Origin: Strigamia acuminata
Taxonomy: Eukaryota > Arthropoda > Chilopoda > Geophilomorpha > Linotaeniidae
Assembly (NCBI GenBank): GCA_949358305.1
Contig: OX442315.1
Coordinates: forward strand, 30,654,427 to 30,718,426
Direction: 5' to 3'
DNA: 64,000 nucleotides
Of this stretch, positions 1 to 10,483 are shown one piece after another. The position numbers were made by a program, and so were the translations under genes. Below the pieces are notes generated by a model. That model made no database searches. It was not told the DNA's origin and saw nothing but the letters and a program-made list of their open reading frames with translations. Position 1 is the first letter of the stretch, and every line of letters begins with the position of its first letter.

Positions 1-110
1 TTTTGGACATCAACTTCAAATTTGTAAGTAGATAATTTACTCTTGGATTTAAAGGGGGATTTTCATGGGAATGGGCAGTGGGTTTCAAAGGGTTGACCCT
101 TGAACTTGGT

Positions 111-125
111 TGACCTTAAAGGTCA
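111..125. promoter_or_regulatory. Perfect palindromic nuclear-receptor site (everted repeat)
   Basis: TGACCTTAAAGGTCA is an exact 15-base palindrome around a central A. It holds two AGGTCA half-sites in everted orientation separated by three bases. Another half-site, GAGGTCA, follows at about 139-145. Receptor binding is inferred from sequence only. Confidence 0.45.
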
Positions 126-515
126 TTTGGTCTCAGATTAGAGGTCAAGTGCAGATAGGGAATAAAAATCGATTTTTTTTGTTTTTATTTTTTTATTTTT
201 TTTTTGTTTTGGAAAATATCAAAAAATTGAAGAAATAAAATCGAATTTCAAAAGCACCAAAAACGGTTTTTGGTTTTTTTTTTTATTCTGAAATTGGCAC
301 AAACCCAAAAAAGAAATTTTTTTTGTGATTTTTGAAAGTCTTTTTTTTCTTTTTTTTTTTTAAAAAAACAATTCTAGAATGGATTTATGATATTGTTCTG
401 TTTCCTAGAATATGTTTTAACATTGAACAAGTTGTCAATGTATTACAGAACAAAGAGAGCACTCCCTATATCGATATTTCCATGGAAACAGGTGTTTTCT
501 GCAGCTTGGCTTGGA

Positions 516-528
516 AGGTCAATGACCT
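516..528. promoter_or_regulatory. Perfect inverted-repeat (IR1) ecdysone response element candidate
   Basis: AGGTCAATGACCT is a perfect inverted repeat of AGGTCA with a one-base spacer. This is the idealised palindromic element bound by EcR/USP (consensus RGKTCANTGAMCY). It lies about 4.8 kb upstream of the coding start of HR4, a gene known in insects as an ecdysone-responsive receptor. The match is exact; activity is inferred. Confidence 0.5.
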
Positions 529-2439
529 GACTCAGCTGCAATAAAGTCTTGTTTATTCATTCAAAATCACCAATAATCGACGCAATCTCAAACGACAAAT
601 TACAGTTTTAAATTATTCAACGTTTTAAATAAAAAAAACAATAAAAAAAATATAATTATTCAATTAATACGCAACTTAAATCGATTTTTTTTCCCTTATT
701 TGATTTACAAACCCACACGACATCCCTTCCCACAAGGTCAATGCCAATGAGAAGAGGGGGAATGGGGATAAATAATTTGTATTTTAACCACAGTCACTTC
801 CAGATGGTTCGAGGTACCGATGGTACATGTTAGTGCAGCGAGGTATAAATGCATTAAACACAGGTAGGATTGATTCAAGCACTAGTTGTTGTAGAATGAC
901 ACATTTCTCACTCTACCTGGCATTAGACCATTAAGAAGGAGAAGAAAAAAAAATTTCTTATCGCCTAATTATTATTAGAGAAATTTGTGCTCAAAAGGTA
1001 AATGAACTCATTTATTCACCTATTTTAAATCCAGTTAAATGTAACGCGTGAAAAAAGGGGGCGAAGAAAGCTAAAACGAGACTTTAACATTGGTTGGATG
1101 ATGTTGACAATCGGGCGGCCATTGACCCTTTGTTAGAGTGGGAGGAAATGGAGATAGGAATTTATATTTGAAATCTTGATTTTTTTTTGGGTTTGGTGTT
1201 GTGGTTGTGTGGTTGGTGGTTTTTTTGTGTTTATCTAGGTTAGGTGAGGGTTTTTTTTGTGAAGTTGAAGTTTAATTGCCGAGTTTTGACACTAGGGTGT
1301 TTTTAATGTGTGAATTTTTTGGTTGTTGCGAGTTAGATTAGGAAATGTGGGTTCTTGTATTTATTTATGGGTCTATTCTTCTAAATTTAGGTTAATTTGG
1401 AACGAAGTTTAAGGTTTTTTTTTACGTTGAATTGATTGTTTTTGTTTTCGATTTGTATCTTTTTTTAATTTCAATTTTTATATATATTTTTTTTGTTAAT
1501 TTTAAATTATTTGATGCGAGTTAATAATATATTACACGAGCTTTTTTCATTTCGTTTCTTTAAATTACATGTTTGAAGCGTATATGAATAATTAATAGGT
1601 TGAAAAAAGCATTTGTCTGAATGCGAGTACTATACTCTATTCGACTTATTAGACAAACTCTGATTGGCTACGCGTGAATCGGATGAATGTGTTATTGTTC
1701 GTGAGTGGTTGGTTGGTTCGCTTTTATGTCGTCTCTTTTTTTTCCCGCGCATACGTTTCCTCAATGAACCAAATGATGACTTCCGGGAGCAATGACCGCC
1801 CCTCTCACTACCGTTAGAAATGCTCTTCCCCTCCCGTATTGTCGTAATGCTATACATCTTGAGAGAAAAACGTAAACAGAGGAAACATGGCGCTGTTTGC
1901 ATTGGTTTGAATATTCGAGGCGGGAAATATTTTTTAGGGGTTAAACCGAACTGATTTTTATTTAATTAATTCAAAAATATATTTTTTTTTTTAGATTTTT
2001 TTTTGGGTGGGTGTTGATGTTAACTTGCTCTTGTTTGATGTGTGAGTCAATAACTTGTACATGACCTGACAAAATTGATCGAATGACGTCGTATAAGGTT
2101 CAAAATCAAAAGCAACTAGTGGGTGGGTAGAATTCTTACAGATCGATAGTTTCAACTGTATTACTTTATAAAATGTTGGCTAAACGCCAGGTATCAGCGG
2201 ATTGACGTCATAGTGACGTGTGGGCTTGTGAAATTTGTGCTTTTCTTGGAAATTTCATTTTTATTTTTAACCTTAAATGCAATTTCGCTGAAAGACACCA
2301 AACAATTCGAAACTAAACGAAAGTTTTAAAACTTCAAAAAAAATATATATCGATTTATTAAACGACAAAAAATAAATAAATAAAATAAATAAAAATGTGG
2401 GTTTTTTTAATTTTTTTATATATATATATATTATTTGTG

Positions 2440-2830
2440 CTCCGGTGTCTCCATTGCTCTTTGCTATTGGTAACAGCGCCAGTGAGTCGTAGCGATAAAA
2501 TGTGAAAAGAGCCTCTGAATGAGGTGAATGCCCTCCGCGTGTTTGCGGAAGAGTTGAAGCGCGTGCGCGACTCTGCCGCGCGCCGTTACATCATCGACCG
2601 CCGAACGAGGTCATTCACCCTATGCTGGTGGTGTTTTGCTTCGGCCGCCATCTTGCCTAAGACTCAGTCGTCTGGCAGAGGGCGAAAGAAGGCGATTTAA
2701 CGGCGCTGCTTTATTTTGTTTACCTTTTTATTTATTTGTATATTTTTACAACTCCCCGAGAGGGTCAATAACAAGGTCGATCAAGATGGCGCTCCATAAA
2801 AGAATATTGTTTCTGTAATTCATACAGCAA
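2440..2830 (+). promoter_or_regulatory. GC-rich island, possible HR4 promoter or first exon
   Basis: This is the most GC-rich and CpG-rich stretch of the 5' region. It follows an (AT)n tract and contains GCCGCCATCTTG at 2643-2654 and AAGATGGCG at 2784-2792. Both are YY1/Pleiohomeotic-type motifs, common near arthropod promoters and Polycomb elements. An AGGTCA half-site lies at 2608-2613. No clear donor that would define a first exon could be chosen, so promoter status is a suggestion only. Confidence 0.3.
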
Positions 2831-3557
2831 CGTGTATTGGAATAATTCTCTTTGTTCATTGTGATGAAGAGTGAATTTGTGTGATAGTGACACACTGGCC
2901 AAGAGAAGATGTCAGGTGTAAATTGACCTCAGGCTAGGTCTCAGTTGGTTAGTGTGGAAACCGGTTTTCTAAGACACAAAAACCCTGAAGCGTTTTTTTT
3001 CTTTTTTTTTTTTTCTTTCTTCTCTCAGGTGGTTCCAGCTGGGCGGGGTCGCTTTTGTTACTTGTCGGTCATTGACATTTGGAAGATGTTGGGAATGGAT
3101 TATAATTATTTTTATACCTAAAAATCCATCGAGAAAACTAAATTCGAAAGGTCGTTCAACTCTTTTAGAACTGCCTTTATCTAGTTTTTTATTTTTTACT
3201 TTTTTTTATCTAAATTTAGACAGAAACTTCGTTCAAATAGATTTTTACCTTTGTCGATTTAATTTATTTAATTATTTCGCACATTTTAATGCTAGAATGA
3301 GGAATTTGAAGGAGAATTTCATTTATTTTATTCCAAAACGTTGTAATACCGGAAAAGCGATATTACATCACAAAAACACGGATTAGTCAAATTTTTTATA
3401 AATATATATTTTTTTTATATTTTATTTTTTTTAAAAAAATAAAATCCCTTCCTTTATACCCCTTTTTTTGGTATAATTTGTAAAATCTCTTTGAAAAATT
3501 TCTCAATCTCTTTTTATTGACTCTGCTCTCTCATTCGCTGGCTAAAGTGTGCCACGG

Positions 3558-3570
3558 AGGTGAATGACCT
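3558..3570. promoter_or_regulatory. Near-perfect IR1 ecdysone-type element
   Basis: AGGTGAATGACCT differs at one base (G for C at position 5) from the perfect IR1 palindrome at 516-528. It lies in the island directly 5' of the HR4 coding exon. Function is inferred. Confidence 0.3.
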
Positions 3571-4409
3571 GCCGGCGTAAACAGACGCGCGCGTTCCTCA
3601 CTACTCTACTCCAGAGCTATCAAACTGCAATCCTCTCTCCTCCAAGAAGGGACCATCTTATGCCATTGAGAAGGACGAATTTTTTTTCACTTATTTCATC
3701 TTTTTTTCCACTTTTTTTGTTGGTGTTGTTAAATTTCTTTGTTTTGCCAACTCGTCTTGGCCTGTTTGGATCATTTGGAGGTGACTCTATCTTAACTGTG
3801 TTCCATTTTACCCTCCAATGAGGTTAAGGCTTTATACCGGTGCCAGGCTGTGGCCATGCGGCATTTGTTGCTTGTGAAGCGGCATGGAATGAACCTCGTT
3901 TGACCGTGCAGTGAAATCACTTGGAGATATCCGATTGTTGCGAGTTTGTTTTTGTTTGCCTTCTTTGGATTGTTGTGATGGGTGAAAGTGTGTGGATGAT
4001 GGATACCAGGATGAGTTTGATCAGGTAGGATCACATTTATGCATACATTTTTAAAATTTAAGTAAAAATTTGTGATATAATTTTTTTTTAAACACTCGAC
4101 AGTCACGTTCGGTAATGTTAACGTATGGCATTTAGGGTTACTTTTAAACGTATTGATTTTCTGCGCAAATTCAGGCCCGGAAATAAATTATTACAACATC
4201 GATGCCCTTCACGGGGTTATTGAATATTGTAATACAAGAATAAATATATAAAATCGATAATTTTTCAATGAAAATAATCAATTTTAGGTGTTAAAACGAG
4301 TATTTGCTCGAGTATTAAGCCAGAGAAAGCATTGACCCTTGGCTAGTTGTGCGGCCAGTTGCCTTTCTTTCTCTCTTTGTGGTCAGTGGCGTCTTTAGCG
4401 CGTCCCATT

Positions 4410-4418
4410 TCAAGGTCA
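4410..4418 (+). promoter_or_regulatory. Extended half-site TCAAGGTCA
   Basis: TCAAGGTCA is the extended monomeric half-site recognised by FTZ-F1 and by NR6A-class receptors, the class to which the neighbouring HR4 belongs. It sits 0.9 kb upstream of the HR4 coding start and could serve auto-regulation or FTZ-F1 cross-regulation. This is inference from the motif. Confidence 0.35.
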
Positions 4419-5350
4419 TTATTCCCGTGACCCAATTTATAGCAGACGGCGAGAGACGCGGTTCTTTACCTAGCTAACTGCGATGCGTAACGTCATTTGA
4501 TAATCTCGTAGTGAAAGTGACGTCACGCTATTTTGAACGACGCGTTGGCGGAGGTTTGACCTCAGTCGAGGCCATTAACCCTTTGCTCTCAATCGAGAAA
4601 CTGATGGACTGGAATAAATTCTGATAATTTTCTTTACTTGATATGGGTCAGTGAAAGGATTGTAAGGTGGAAAAGCTTGGAAAAAAAGAAAAAAAAATTT
4701 CTCTCTTAACCTCGTTTCTTCACTTGTAACGTGATCATTCGAAGTCTTTGAACACTCGGAGGTCGTTACTTAATGCGCCTGCATTGCTCGGTTCCTTGAC
4801 CCATTCTTATGGTCCTTGAAGATGAAGGGCAACTTGACCGTTGCGGGTTAAGATCCCTTTTTTAGGGATGAGATCTAAGGTCGAACTTTATGGCACACAT
4901 TATTTTTATTTAACCACTTTACAGGTTTTTTTGTAAGTGGCGTTTTGCTTATTTCATCAGATCGCTCGGTGACGAATCACGGGCGAGTATCGTTTGAAAA
5001 TTAACCAATGAGAGATGCTTGTCGGCGAAAATAACTCGGAGGTTGATTATCGGCACCGAGTTATTCGTTTTTGTCGTTTTTATTCTTCGAAGACTATAGC
5101 TAAGCACTAAAATTGTCGTAAAATCACAGCCCGGCAATAAATCGAGATAACAGCTCGTTAAATGCTCGTATAATGTTGGATAGCTGGAGACTGACACCTG
5201 CTGAGCAACTTAGAGCTGCTTCATCTCCAAATGTCTTTGATTCGAATGCATTTTGCTGGTTTTTGATGTTTTTGGTATTGGATGCATTTCATTGTCAACT
5301 TATTGATTAATTGTGTTTCTTTTTCTTTTTCTTTTCTTTTCTTAGGAAGT

Positions 5351-8300
5351 ATGGTCCTGACTCTTGAATACTGCCCCTGCAAAATGAGTTTGTTTCAAGA
5401 TCTCAAACTGAAACGGCGCAAAGTGGACACGCGAGGGAGCAGCGATGGAGAGTCCCTCGCCGACGCCAACTCTTCATCGCCGGACAGTGTGGTGGGGGCG
5501 GAAGTGCACAGCAGCAGCAAATCCGGGTCGGATGCATCACCAAAGGCATCGTCTTCGGAGATGTCCGTCTCATCGTTACCAGACACTCTCCCACGACTAC
5601 AAGCGGGCCATTCCGAACATTCAGCGCCGGAAATAGAGATGAAACCTCCAATTTCCGGCTCCCCCCGAGCCAAATCCGCCGACATCGAGAGCGAAGAACG
5701 TCCAGGACAGAAGGAAAGGAGCCGAGGGGGTGTCTTCGACGGCGGGGGTGACTGCGACGACGTCCACGAGCGGGAATTGGATTTGAGTTCTCGACGACGC
5801 AGCTTCAGCTACGAACCGCGAAGTCCTTCGTGGACGCCCACGAAGGGCAATGGCACGTTTCGAGGCGGACACCCAAATCACCCCCCACCTCTTCATTTGT
5901 CCTCTGAAGATGAGAAATCAGTGGGCAAGTACGCTACGGTGCGCTACCGCACTTCGCCGGCCCTAGTCATGGGAGAATCTGGAGGAGTCCGGACTATGGT
6001 GTGGACATCTCAAGGACCCAGCACTACAACTACAAGCAGCATGGTGCAAGCGCGACCGGACGATATGGAGGCCGAGCAGGCCGTCCGGTTGAGCATCGAC
6101 GGACTTCTGAGTCTAGGACAGGAGCGACGACTTTCGCCGACACAGCTGAGTCCTAGCAGCAGTTCGTGTGGCAGTTCGGCCATTTCGCCCGGTGGGATGC
6201 GAACGCACTACAATTATCCACCGACTTCAGGTGGGGAGAAACATTCGCCTACTCAGAAATATGGGACAGTTAGCATGAACGGGTCTGGGAATCGATTTGC
6301 AGGGACATCGACGTCGGCGTCGTCCAGCAGTGCTCTGATGGTGGCCTATCCGATGCCGTCGTCGTCGACTTGCGCCTCGTCCAGCAGCCGGAGCGGGAGT
6401 TTGAACATGGAGAGGCTGTGGGCCACTGATGGACAAGCGCTGAATTTGTCTGTCGGGGGATGGAGCAGACAGAACGGCGAAGTTCCCACGCCGAGCACGT
6501 CGTCTTCGGCGATGACGCCCACCTCGACGCGGGGAGTTTTGAAGGAGGGAGGTGAAGAGGAAGAGGAAGAGCAGCCCATGATTTGTATGATTTGTGATGA
6601 TAAAGCTACAGGATTGCATTATGGGATTATTACTTGTGAAGGGTAAGAGTCGTTGATCATTTGCTTTTTCTTTGTTTTGTGGATATATTTTTTTGCCCCG
6701 TTAATTTTTCTTTTTCTTTTGAGGTTTTAGCACAGTTTAAGCAATTCGTGTCGGATTGTTGGATGCGTTTATTAGTATTTAAGATTTTGGTCTTAAATTT
6801 AAGATTTTAGTGCATTTTGGAAATGTTTAAAGCACGAAAACCAAAACGATTTGTTTTGCTTTTCGAGGTTTTTATTTGGTTTTGTGTTTACTTACTTAAG
6901 ACTCGTTTAGTTTTAATTGTCGAATGCACTTATTAGGTGCGTTGAAAATCTTTAAGAAATGAAATAATTGAATTTAAATAATACTGTGATGTTTTGGGCA
7001 CAATTTGTGCTTTTATAGCGGTAAAGTTATGCGAAGGACAACACATTAGGGCCACTCGAACGAAGCAAAATGCGACAAAATTGCTGAATTTAAAATAATA
7101 ATAATACATGAAATGAGGCAGGGAAGCATCCATTTTGAATGGGGCTGCTACTTTATGATATGTGAATTTTACACTTTAGACACTGAATTTCAGTGTAAAC
7201 TTCAGTCAAGATGATGCAATTCGCAAAGAATGTGATAAATATGTTTTTTTAACATGTAGAAATGTCGTAAAGTGGGTCGAAAAATGACCCCCCATCATCC
7301 TGGCCACCCTCGTTCTAAAAAAAGTCACTTTACGACGACAAGTTTTCGTTGAAATGATGTCATTTGAGGAATTGTAAATTGTAATGCAGTGAAGCCAAAG
7401 ATTTTGAACGCAACTAGTGTTTTTTTGGTTTGTTTCATTTGAGTTTTTTGTATGGTTATGAAGATAAAATGAATGATTTGTGCAATTGCTTATTATTAAA
7501 AATATGATTGTCTAGTTTTCTCACCTTAGAGATGAGTCGTCGACATCGTTGGCTGTCCAAGTGGTAACAAAATCTATGTTTTTCCAGATGTCGGACTTGT
7601 CGCCACGCAACCATTTTCTTTCAATATATTATTATTATTTTATTATTTCTTGTTTTATATATTTTTTATTTTATTTTTCTAAGATATTTTCCATTTTCAA
7701 ATGAGGCGAGATAAACGAAATTAATTTTAAATTTGCCGCCAGTTTCTCGCAATTTTTTATTATGATTTATTTGTTTATGTTTATTAATTTTTTTTATTTT
7801 TTTTTATTTAGTTATAATTTATTTTTATTTTTTTTTTCTTTCTTAGATTTTGTAGTTTGCAGTCTTATAATTTATTCCTTTTTATTTTTTTTGTACATAC
7901 ATATATATAATATATAATATATAAATTATATTTTAATATTAAGAAAAACTGATTTATTCCAATGTGTGTCCTTGCACTTAATAATTAGTTTCAAAATCGT
8001 ATAAAATTTGCTGACGTTTTCGATTATTCTGGATAAGAAATATTTTGGCGGGCGCACTTTTGAATAAATAATAAAATTTTGTTTCGTTTCGATCATTTAT
8101 CTGATTTCTCTTACAGGTGCAAAGGATTCTTCAAACGGACAGTCCAAAATAAACGGATTTACACATGTGTCGCTGATGGAAACTGTGAAATCACTAAAGC
8201 GCAAAGGAACAGGTGTCAATTTTGTCGATTTCAAAAGTGTCTGAGGCAAGGGATGGTTTTAGCAGGTAATATTGTTATTTACCTCACATACAACACGTTT

Positions 8301-10483
8301 TTAATGCGCCAAACTTTCCTTTTTATTTCTTCCCGTGTTTAGCTGTGAGAGAAGACCGAATGCCAGGTGGCAGGAATTCAGGAGCCGTGTATAATTTATA
8401 TAAAGTAAGAATAGCTTTTTATTCCATTAAATAAAATGTTTTCACTTCCTGTGTATGCTTGCACTTTGACGTCTTCAATTTTTCATCAAGCAGTGGAAAT
8501 TTGAATGCAAAACTCCCATCGATTTTACTGAAAGCAAACAAATGTTGAGATTTTAATTTGTTTCGTTTTCTTGTAGGTAAAGTATAAAAAACACAAGAAA
8601 GCGCAGAAGAACGGGCTGATTAAGCAGGTGACACCACCCAGTTCGTTATCTGTGAGCCCGACATTAGCTGAAAAATCGAAACTCATGCCCCAAGACGCTG
8701 TGAACGGACAAATTTTGAAGATCGCGCTCACGAACCCGAGCGAAGTGGTGCATTTACGCCAGATGCTCGAAAACGCCGTGACGAGTTCGCGCGACAGACA
8801 CCTGAGCTTTGACCAAGCACATGCCCTCATCAACCAACTAGTGGACTGCGACGACCTTGAGGATATCGCCGTTTTACGAAATCTGAACGAACTACTAGAC
8901 AACAAGTCGGATTTGTCGCAGAAGCTGTGCCAAATCGGTGACAGCATTGTGTACAAATTAGTCCAATGGACCAAAAGACTCCCGTTCTACAACGAATTGG
9001 CCGTCGACGTCCACACTCAGCTGCTCACTCACAAATGGCCTGAACTGCTCGTGCTCACCACGTCCGCCTATCGTGCAATGCAGAGTATTGCTCGAGTGAG
9101 CGGCGAAGGAGCGGCCGCCACCGGCAGCGGAGGTGCAACTGGTGACGAGGATTCCTGTCAACCCGATTTCAATTCCGAAGTTGTTCGGAAACTCGACATG
9201 TTGCAGACGTGTTTGACTTCGATGATGGGCAAACCCATAACTAAAGAGCAGTTGCGAGAGGAAGTTGGTCTTTTAGTAGAGAAGATCACTTTAGTCACTC
9301 TCATGTTTCGACGTCTGAAGTTGACAATTGAGGAATACGTGTGCCTCAAAGTGATCGCCATGCTCAATCAAGGTGAGTCAAATTCCCCCGTCTCATTCCC
9401 GAAAAATCAAAGCAAATTGGTGACGTTTGAACGCAAGGTCAACGAACTCTCGCATCCATTAGAACGAATCTGGAACACGCGCCATCTTGCAGCTTTTTGG
9501 CGGCAAATGTACATTGAATGCAATTTGGCCAAACGCACCAGGAAGTGCGACTAATTTAATCGCTTTTTGTCTATTTCTGCCTATTTTTACCTATTTACAC
9601 TAGGCGCATTCATAAACAACATATTTAAACTGCTTTTAAAACGTAGACAACAACAACAAAAGAACAAAACAAAATTTCTTTAACTGCAAGTTAAATAGAC
9701 TTTCTGAATGCGCCTACTGAGTTTTTATTCTTAATGGGCTGTTGCAACTTGAGCAAACGTATTTTACGGAGAAATTACAAAGGTCGAAAGGATTTCTAAC
9801 GTTTCCAGTACTGTACGGTACTTGGAAAATTGTTTTTACGGAATCAATTAGGTTTGAAATTAGAGTACTAATGAGATCCATTCTCGGTAGTGGAGTGATT
9901 CGGAATTACATGTAAGAACCCAAGCCAAATTGACAACAAATTTATCATTGCATAGAAAAATCAATATTTGTTAGATTGATGCACGGTCATCTTTAAATTA
10001 TTTTTGAGGTTGTTTTCACCTGTGATGTGATCGGTTGCTCAACTCTCCGGTCGTCCTCCGCGAACAGATGCGACCTACTTTTGCTTTTGCCATGAAAAAC
10101 TGGGCTAGTTGCCGCCTCTTATTCTCGTCATCAGACACTAATTTTTCTAATGATAGTTATCATTGTGTCAGTTTATTTCTATACACACTCAACGAGATGA
10201 TGAAAGAATGTGAAAAATTTGCGAAAATATTAATAAAAGTAAATTATTTTGTCTATTTGTTTGTTCAGACGACTTTCAAACGCACAGGGAACTCGAAGCC
10301 ATTCAGGAACGGTACGTCTCAGCCCTTCGTACGTACGTTGAAACTCGTTATCCAAGTCAACCAACTCGGTTGGAGGAACTTTTGGTTCGCCTTCCCGAAA
10401 TCCAGTCGGCCGCCACGCTTCTTCTCCAAAGCAAAATGTTTTACGTTCCATTCCTTCTCAACAATTCGAACATACAGAGGTAG
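5351..10483 (+). CDS. HR4: Nuclear hormone receptor HR4 (NR6A-like), five coding exons
   Basis: DNA-binding transcription factor of the arthropod HR4 type, an early-late gene of the ecdysone cascade in insects. Coding exons: 5351-6642, 8117-8265, 8343-8404, 8577-9372 and 10269-10483; phases agree and give 837 residues. The DNA-binding domain (about residues 412-478) starts in exon 1 with [14 protein letters not shown] and continues in exon 2 with [15 protein letters not shown] and [11 protein letters not shown]. Exons 3 and 4 carry the HR4/GCNF-type extension ([20 protein letters not shown], then KYKKHKK). The ligand-binding domain fills exons 4 and 5 and ends in [14 protein letters not shown]. 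The N-terminus [14 protein letters not shown] is a conserved HR4 block; the chosen ATG at 5351 is the first in frame after the acceptor at 5345, but an upstream exon could add residues. The N-terminal 400 residues are Ser/Pro-rich and poorly conserved. HR4 identity is very likely. Confidence 0.93.
7264..7336. repeat. Short inverted repeat in HR4 intron 1
   Basis: GTCGTAAAGTG at 7264-7274 is perfectly complementary to CACTTTACGAC at 7326-7336. Between the arms lies a smaller hairpin, GGTC-GAAAAAT-GACC. It may be a small decayed transposon or a structured intronic RNA element; no further assignment is possible. Confidence 0.4.

Larger units (their letters stand above)
1..5345. other. Non-coding 5' flank or 5' intron of HR4
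   Basis: I find no convincing protein-coding exon in this stretch. It is AT-rich with long T and A runs, interrupted by GC-richer islands at about 60-145, 490-545, 720-900, 1640-1900, 2040-2240, 2440-2830, 2890-3070, 3540-4020, 4310-4620 and 4730-4870. The islands repeatedly carry AGGTCA-type nuclear-receptor half-sites and two full CRE octamers TGACGTCA (2203-2210 and 4518-4525). It ends in a pyrimidine-rich tract and CTTAG, the splice acceptor in front of the HR4 coding exon, so at least its last part is probably an intron and a 5' untranslated exon may lie upstream. Confidence 0.6.

Noticed and set aside
1630-1902. Minus-strand 90-residue open frame
   Set aside because: Basic, Ser-rich translation of a GC-richer island with no homology that I recognise and no splice context.
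5282-5350. Upstream in-frame extension of the HR4 first coding exon
   Set aside because: It runs through a pyrimidine-rich tract and the CTTAG acceptor at 5345; its residues are hydrophobic chance translation, not HR4-like.
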